The notes beneath the pieces are model-generated. The model searched no databases and had not been told where the DNA came from. It saw only the letters and a program-made list of their open reading frames with translations. A DNA stretch of 10,393 bases from Spirogloea muscicola. Lineage: Eukaryota > Streptophyta > Zygnematophyceae > Spirogloeales > Spirogloeaceae. Each line of letters starts with the position of its first letter. Within the stretch, counting starts at the first letter, position 1. A program made the position numbers and the translations under genes. This document shows, piece after piece, positions 7,601 through 10,393 of the stretch. The stretch covers positions 595,136 through 605,528 of the forward strand of contig WELB01000040.1 of NCBI GenBank assembly GCA_009602725.1, written 5' to 3'.

Positions 7601-8810
7601 CAGAACAGCGAGGCCATGATCAGCATCGACATGCCTGCGGGCCCCTCCGAAGTACTTGTGATTGCTGACAAGGATGCCAACCCTGCACATGTGGCCATTG
7701 ACTTGCTCTCCCAGGTAGTCACCCAATGCGAATTGCTGATTCTGTAGCTCCAAGTAAAGCTCTGTGACCCAGTAATTAAGCATATGAAGACGGGGACGCA
7801 CTATTACAGTACAGAGTCGAGAGTGAGCCAAGAATCTATTCTGCGCGCTCTTTCTACAGCACCTCATTGTGCATCGTGCAGGCTGAGCATGGGCCGGACA
7901 GCCAGGTGGTGTTGGTGGTGGTGGGAGACGAGGTCAAGCTTCGTGAGATTGAGCTGGAAGTGGCGCGACAGTGTGATGCCTTGCCGCGTGGCAGCATCGC
8001 CGGCAAGGCTCTGGAGCACAGCTACTCAATCATAGCTTCCGACATGGCTGAGGTTAGGACACACAAGCTATTTCAGCCGTTATATTCTCATGTGGTTGTC
8101 GCTCTGAATCTTACTGAATCGCCCGGCTGTGGCGATGGTGCAGCAATGAAGTGCTCGTTAGTTGTCATCATCAAGCTTAGGCATGTTGTTTGACGATTCT
8201 AGGAGGGCTTGGAGGCAAAGGGCCAGGGGGAAGGAGGGGGTTGGGGTTTGCTTTGTAGAAGGGGAGGGTAGGATGGGGGCTAGAGAGGGGCCTGGTGGCA
8301 GCTGTCAATGCTGTCGCAAGCTCAATGCTGTGCTGCCCTCCTGCAGGCCTGCCGCTTTTCCAACCTGTATGCGCCCGAGCATCTGATCATCAACACAGCT
8401 GATGCTGAGGACTGGCTTCCTCACATCCAAAATGCTGGTATGGTTGCACTGTGCCTCATTACTGACACGGGATGCTGTGATATGCAGTGTTTTTGCCTCT
8501 GCATAACACATGTATACCACCTCATCAACCAGTGTGCAACTTTCGTGCAGGCTCTGTATTCTTAGGGAGATGGACGCCAGAGAGCGTTGGCGACTATGCA
8601 AGTGGGACAAACCATTTACTACCCACCTACGGGTATGCACGCATGTACGGAGGGGTGTCACTCGACAGCTTCGTCAAGTATATGACTGTGCAGTCCCTCA
8701 CAGAGGAGGGGCTCCAGGAGCTGGGGCCCTCTGTGGCCATCATGGCGGACATTGAGGGCTTGACAGCCCACCAGAGGGCTGTAACCTTGCGTCTAAAGGA
8801 TCTCCAATAG
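4621..8810 (+). CDS. hisD: Histidinol dehydrogenase (fifteen exons, 466 aa, probably plastid-targeted)
   Basis: Catalyses the last two steps of histidine synthesis, L-histidinol to L-histidine with two NAD+. Exons: 4621-4645, 4998-5048, 5103-5224, 5417-5469, 5703-5775, 5991-6095, 6371-6472, 6602-6673, 6787-6849, 6994-7035, 7245-7304, 7604-7714, 7882-8052, 8347-8437 and 8551-8810. Phases match at every junction and sum to 466 codons plus TAG. Blocks: [15 protein letters not shown] near residue 37, [30 protein letters not shown] (157-174), [39 protein letters not shown] (264-278) and [18 protein letters not shown] (394-411). Metal and catalytic positions known from bacterial HisD are present: Q293, H296, E361, H362, D395, H402 and H454. 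Q293 and H296 are separated by intron 12. Introns run from 54 to 352 bp. Exon 1 is the weak part: its donor CAG/gtgctg is the same as the secure intron 11 donor and fits the phase, but an ATG at 4557 has a better start context in another frame. The short Ala/Ser-rich N-terminus suggests a plastid transit peptide (inference). Confidence 0.95.
5272..5341 (+). repeat. Heptanucleotide array (GGTTTCA)9 plus one variant copy
   Basis: Nine perfect 7-bp copies (5272-5334) and a tenth variant, GGTTCCA (5335-5341). The array lies in intron 3 (5225-5416) of histidinol dehydrogenase, 47 bp after the donor and 75 bp before the acceptor. Each junction reads TTTCAG/GT, which resembles a 3' splice site directly followed by a 5' splice site. 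It differs from the telomere unit TTTAGGG. Confidence 0.97.
8220..8290 (+). other. G-rich tract with two potential G-quadruplex motifs, intron 13
   Basis: Sense-strand G runs: GGG 8220, GGGGG 8226, GGGGG 8236 and GGGG 8243 (loops 3, 5 and 2), then GGGG 8261, GGG 8266, GGGGG 8275 and GGGG 8287 (loops 1, 6 and 7). Both satisfy the four-run, 1-7 base loop rule. The tract ends 56 bp before the intron 13 acceptor, where a pyrimidine-rich stretch would be more usual. No protein frame is implied. Confidence 0.6.
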
Positions 8811-8900
8811 CTGCTACACGTCCCAACTATAAGTCAATAAATTCTTCTCTCAAGACTTTGGCCAGACCTTCACCATGAGTGACACCACAATTGCAACGAT

Positions 8901-9008
8901 CATGCAAAGAGTGAGGAATCATGCACAAGACGACTGTCAATATCATGCATTTCCACCCAGGTGGTAATGTTGCTGCTGGAGAGTGGTACTGAATCTCAAG
9001 TTCATGCA
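8901..9008. repeat. Four CATGCA motifs and an imperfect direct repeat in the convergent spacer
   Basis: CATGCA occurs at 8901, 8920, 8944 and 9003. The first and last lie in longer imperfect repeats, CATGCAAAGAGTGAGG (8901-8916) and CATGCAATGCAGAGTGAGG (9003-9021). All lie in the presumed 3' UTR of histidinol dehydrogenase. CATGCA is the core of the plant RY element, but a 3' UTR position does not favour that role. Confidence 0.5.
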
Positions 9009-9040
9009 ATGCAGAGTGAGGTGTATACTTCGACAGAGCC

Positions 9041-9045
9041 TGTAA
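9041..9045 (+). terminator. Poly(A) signal of histidinol dehydrogenase
   Basis: TGTAA lies 231 nt past the TAG of histidinol dehydrogenase and is the only plus-strand copy between the stop and the DGAT3-like gene. TGTAA is the dominant chlorophyte poly(A) signal. Cleavage would be expected 10-20 nt later, giving a 3' UTR of roughly 250 nt (8811 to about 9060). Confidence 0.65.
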
Positions 9046-9231
9046 AATCACCCACCCCGGACAAGCTATTTAACACGACATGACTGGTCTTGCCGAATGC
9101 AGCGTCAAATGGCCAGCTCAGAATGGCGAGCTAGAAGAAATACAAGTCTCCTCAAGCTATCAGCCAAGTCAAAGAGAATTGGGGATGTTGATCTGATAAC
9201 AAGAGGCATTAGCAGCTACTCATTTCACTAT

Positions 9232-10175
9232 TCACATGCCAACAGGTTGCAGGATCTTCGGGGCAACCATTGTCTTGCCAAGAGAGGGTAGTCCAGTGAA
9301 GGCCTTGTGCATGCCAAAATGCTGCTCCAAGAGCGCTTCAGCATCAGCAGCATCAACGAACGAGCGTGTCTGAGGGTTGCTGTCCTCCCTGGTGAGCCGC
9401 ACGTTGGCTGCGCTCTTGCACTTGCCAAGGCATTTGCAAGGCATGACAGCCACGGGGGAACCTGCCGGCGCGTGTGCCTGGAGGGCTGACAAGATCTCGT
9501 GCGCGCCATTGCGCTTGCACTTGCTGCCCATGCACACCTCCACCTCTCCGCCGATCATGCTGGCAACCGCAAGGCCCTTGGACGTCTCGAGCAACACAGA
9601 CTCCATCCCTGATACCGAAGGCATCGTAACCTGGAGAGTGCCGGCAGAGTCGGTTTTGCCATTAGTGACCGCCAAGGCCACCGGCTGCCGGAGCGCCTGC
9701 CTGGCTGCCGCCATCTCCTTCTTCTGCATCTTGGCGGCCTTGCGCATGCTCTTGATGTCCATGTCGCTGTCGCTGGAGCTCTCAGATGAGCTCGAGGAGC
9801 TGGACGACGAGCGGTAGTGCGCCTCGAGCCGCTTCTGCCGCTCCTTCAGATCCTGCACCTCGCCTTGGAGCGTCGCCAACTTAGCCATCACCTCCTGCAT
9901 GAGTGCCTGCAAGCGCCCACACAGCAGTGGCATCAATGACATGCAACATTTGACAAACATTCAACCAAAGATTGCCGTAGAAGTACTGGCCGTCGAGCCA
10001 GATTTCTATGACCGAGTCATCTTCCACTCACCGGCTGCAATGTCAGAGGCGACTCAGCGACGGATGCCAGCGGCTGAACCTCCGCGACCATAACTAGGCC
10101 GGCATCCAGGCCCTGGCCCATAATTGCCTGCAGCGACTGCTCCAACGACGTCGCCTCCCTCGTGACGGAGCCGCA

Positions 10176-10211
<36 letters not shown>

Positions 10212-10337
10212 TCTGTCCTTCTTCCCACACCGCGCGGACCCCGCGTAGAAGGCAACATGGCCGAGGTCCTCAAAGTGGTCAGACCGTCGGCGGTTGCGCA
10301 CTGCACTGAGCCGCGTCCCGTCGAGCGCGCCCCGCAT
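9232..10337 (-). CDS. DGAT3: DGAT3-like soluble protein with thioredoxin-like [2Fe-2S] ferredoxin domain (two exons, 326 aa; 5' end may extend past window)
   Basis: Resembles plant DGAT3, a soluble (not membrane-bound) diacylglycerol acyltransferase reported to carry a [2Fe-2S] cluster. Exon 1 is 10337-10032 (donor gtgagt), exon 2 is 9906-9232, and the 125 bp intron is phase 0. Order: FEDLGHVAFY and a following RCGKK (22-40), the short N-terminal block typical of plant DGAT3; twelve alanines (43-54); an amphipathic, coiled-coil-like stretch ALMQEVMAKLATLQGEVQDL (103-122); a serine/acid tract SSSSSSSSSESSSDSD (135-150); a basic stretch; then the C-terminal domain with EVCMGSKCKRNG and CKCLGKC. 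Cysteines 227, 232, 259, 261 and 265 are the cluster-ligand candidates. No membrane segment is visible. The poly-Ala insert is not part of the family as I know it. The frame stays open from ATG 10337 to the right edge of the window, rich in Pro/Gly/Ala, so the real start may lie outside. Whether it makes triacylglycerol or is an electron carrier is not settled by sequence. Confidence 0.88.
10176..10211 (-). repeat. Twelve GCC triplets encoding poly-Ala in the DGAT3-like protein
   Basis: Twelve uninterrupted GCC codons on the minus strand form residues 43-54 of the DGAT3-like protein, between the N-terminal GHVAFY block and the predicted helix. Being a perfect trinucleotide run, it is probably length-polymorphic by replication slippage. 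Confidence 0.95.
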
Positions 10338-10393
10338 GGCGACCGCTCCGCCGCGGCGCGGGGGCCCGGCCCGGGCGCCGGAGCGGGCGGGGG

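Larger units (their letters stand above)
8811..9231. other. Convergent intergenic spacer and 3' UTRs
   Basis: This lies between the histidinol dehydrogenase TAG and the DGAT3-like stop. The left 250 bp is probably the histidinol dehydrogenase 3' UTR. The remainder should hold the DGAT3-like 3' UTR on the minus strand, but no TGTAA is found for it on that strand, so its end is undefined or overlaps the neighbour. No gene or RNA is recognised. Confidence 0.6.

Noticed and set aside
8836-8841. AATAAA 26 nt after the histidinol dehydrogenase stop
   Set aside because: Animal-type signal; chlorophytes favour TGTAA, which is present at 9041. It remains a minor alternative.

Overview
The window looks like nuclear DNA from a green alga, most likely a chlorophyte. 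Its protein exons are GC-rich and broken up by many small GT-AG introns. TGTAA, the usual chlorophyte poly(A) signal, follows two of the genes. One gene belongs to the soluble DGAT3 family of the plant lineage. A trebouxiophyte of the Coccomyxa/Trebouxia sort is a guess only. I see no bacterial, organellar, viral or transposon gene.

Three genes are firmly supported, and their splice phases were checked exon by exon. (1) RCL1, minus strand, 4095 to 2125, six exons, 373 aa: the RNA 3'-phosphate cyclase-like 18S rRNA processing factor. (2) Histidinol dehydrogenase, plus strand, 4621 to 8810, fifteen exons, 466 aa: the last enzyme of histidine synthesis. (3) A DGAT3-like soluble [2Fe-2S] acyltransferase family protein, minus strand, 10337 to 9232, two exons, 326 aa, possibly continuing off the right edge.

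Layout: 1-216 is a very GC-rich edge block with one open frame. 217-1760 has no recognised gene but holds degenerate internal repeats and a few short, protein-like open frames. 1770-2124 is the probable RCL1 3' UTR. RCL1 and the histidinol dehydrogenase gene are divergent and share a promoter of about 525 bp (4096-4620) with CCGAC clusters, telo-box-like motifs and a GCG repeat abutting the RCL1 start codon. The histidinol dehydrogenase and DGAT3-like genes converge on a 421 bp spacer (8811-9231).

The three genes are metabolically unrelated (ribosome biogenesis, amino acid synthesis, lipid metabolism), and nothing suggests a functional cluster. No new multigene system is visible. The points most worth following are the RCL1 leader, where one GCG repeat reads as poly-Ala in the RCL1 frame and poly-Gly in an AUG-started upstream ORF; a nine-copy TTTCAGG array of look-alike 3' splice sites inside a histidinol dehydrogenase intron; the poly-Ala insert in the DGAT3-like protein; and the unexplained left 1.7 kb.
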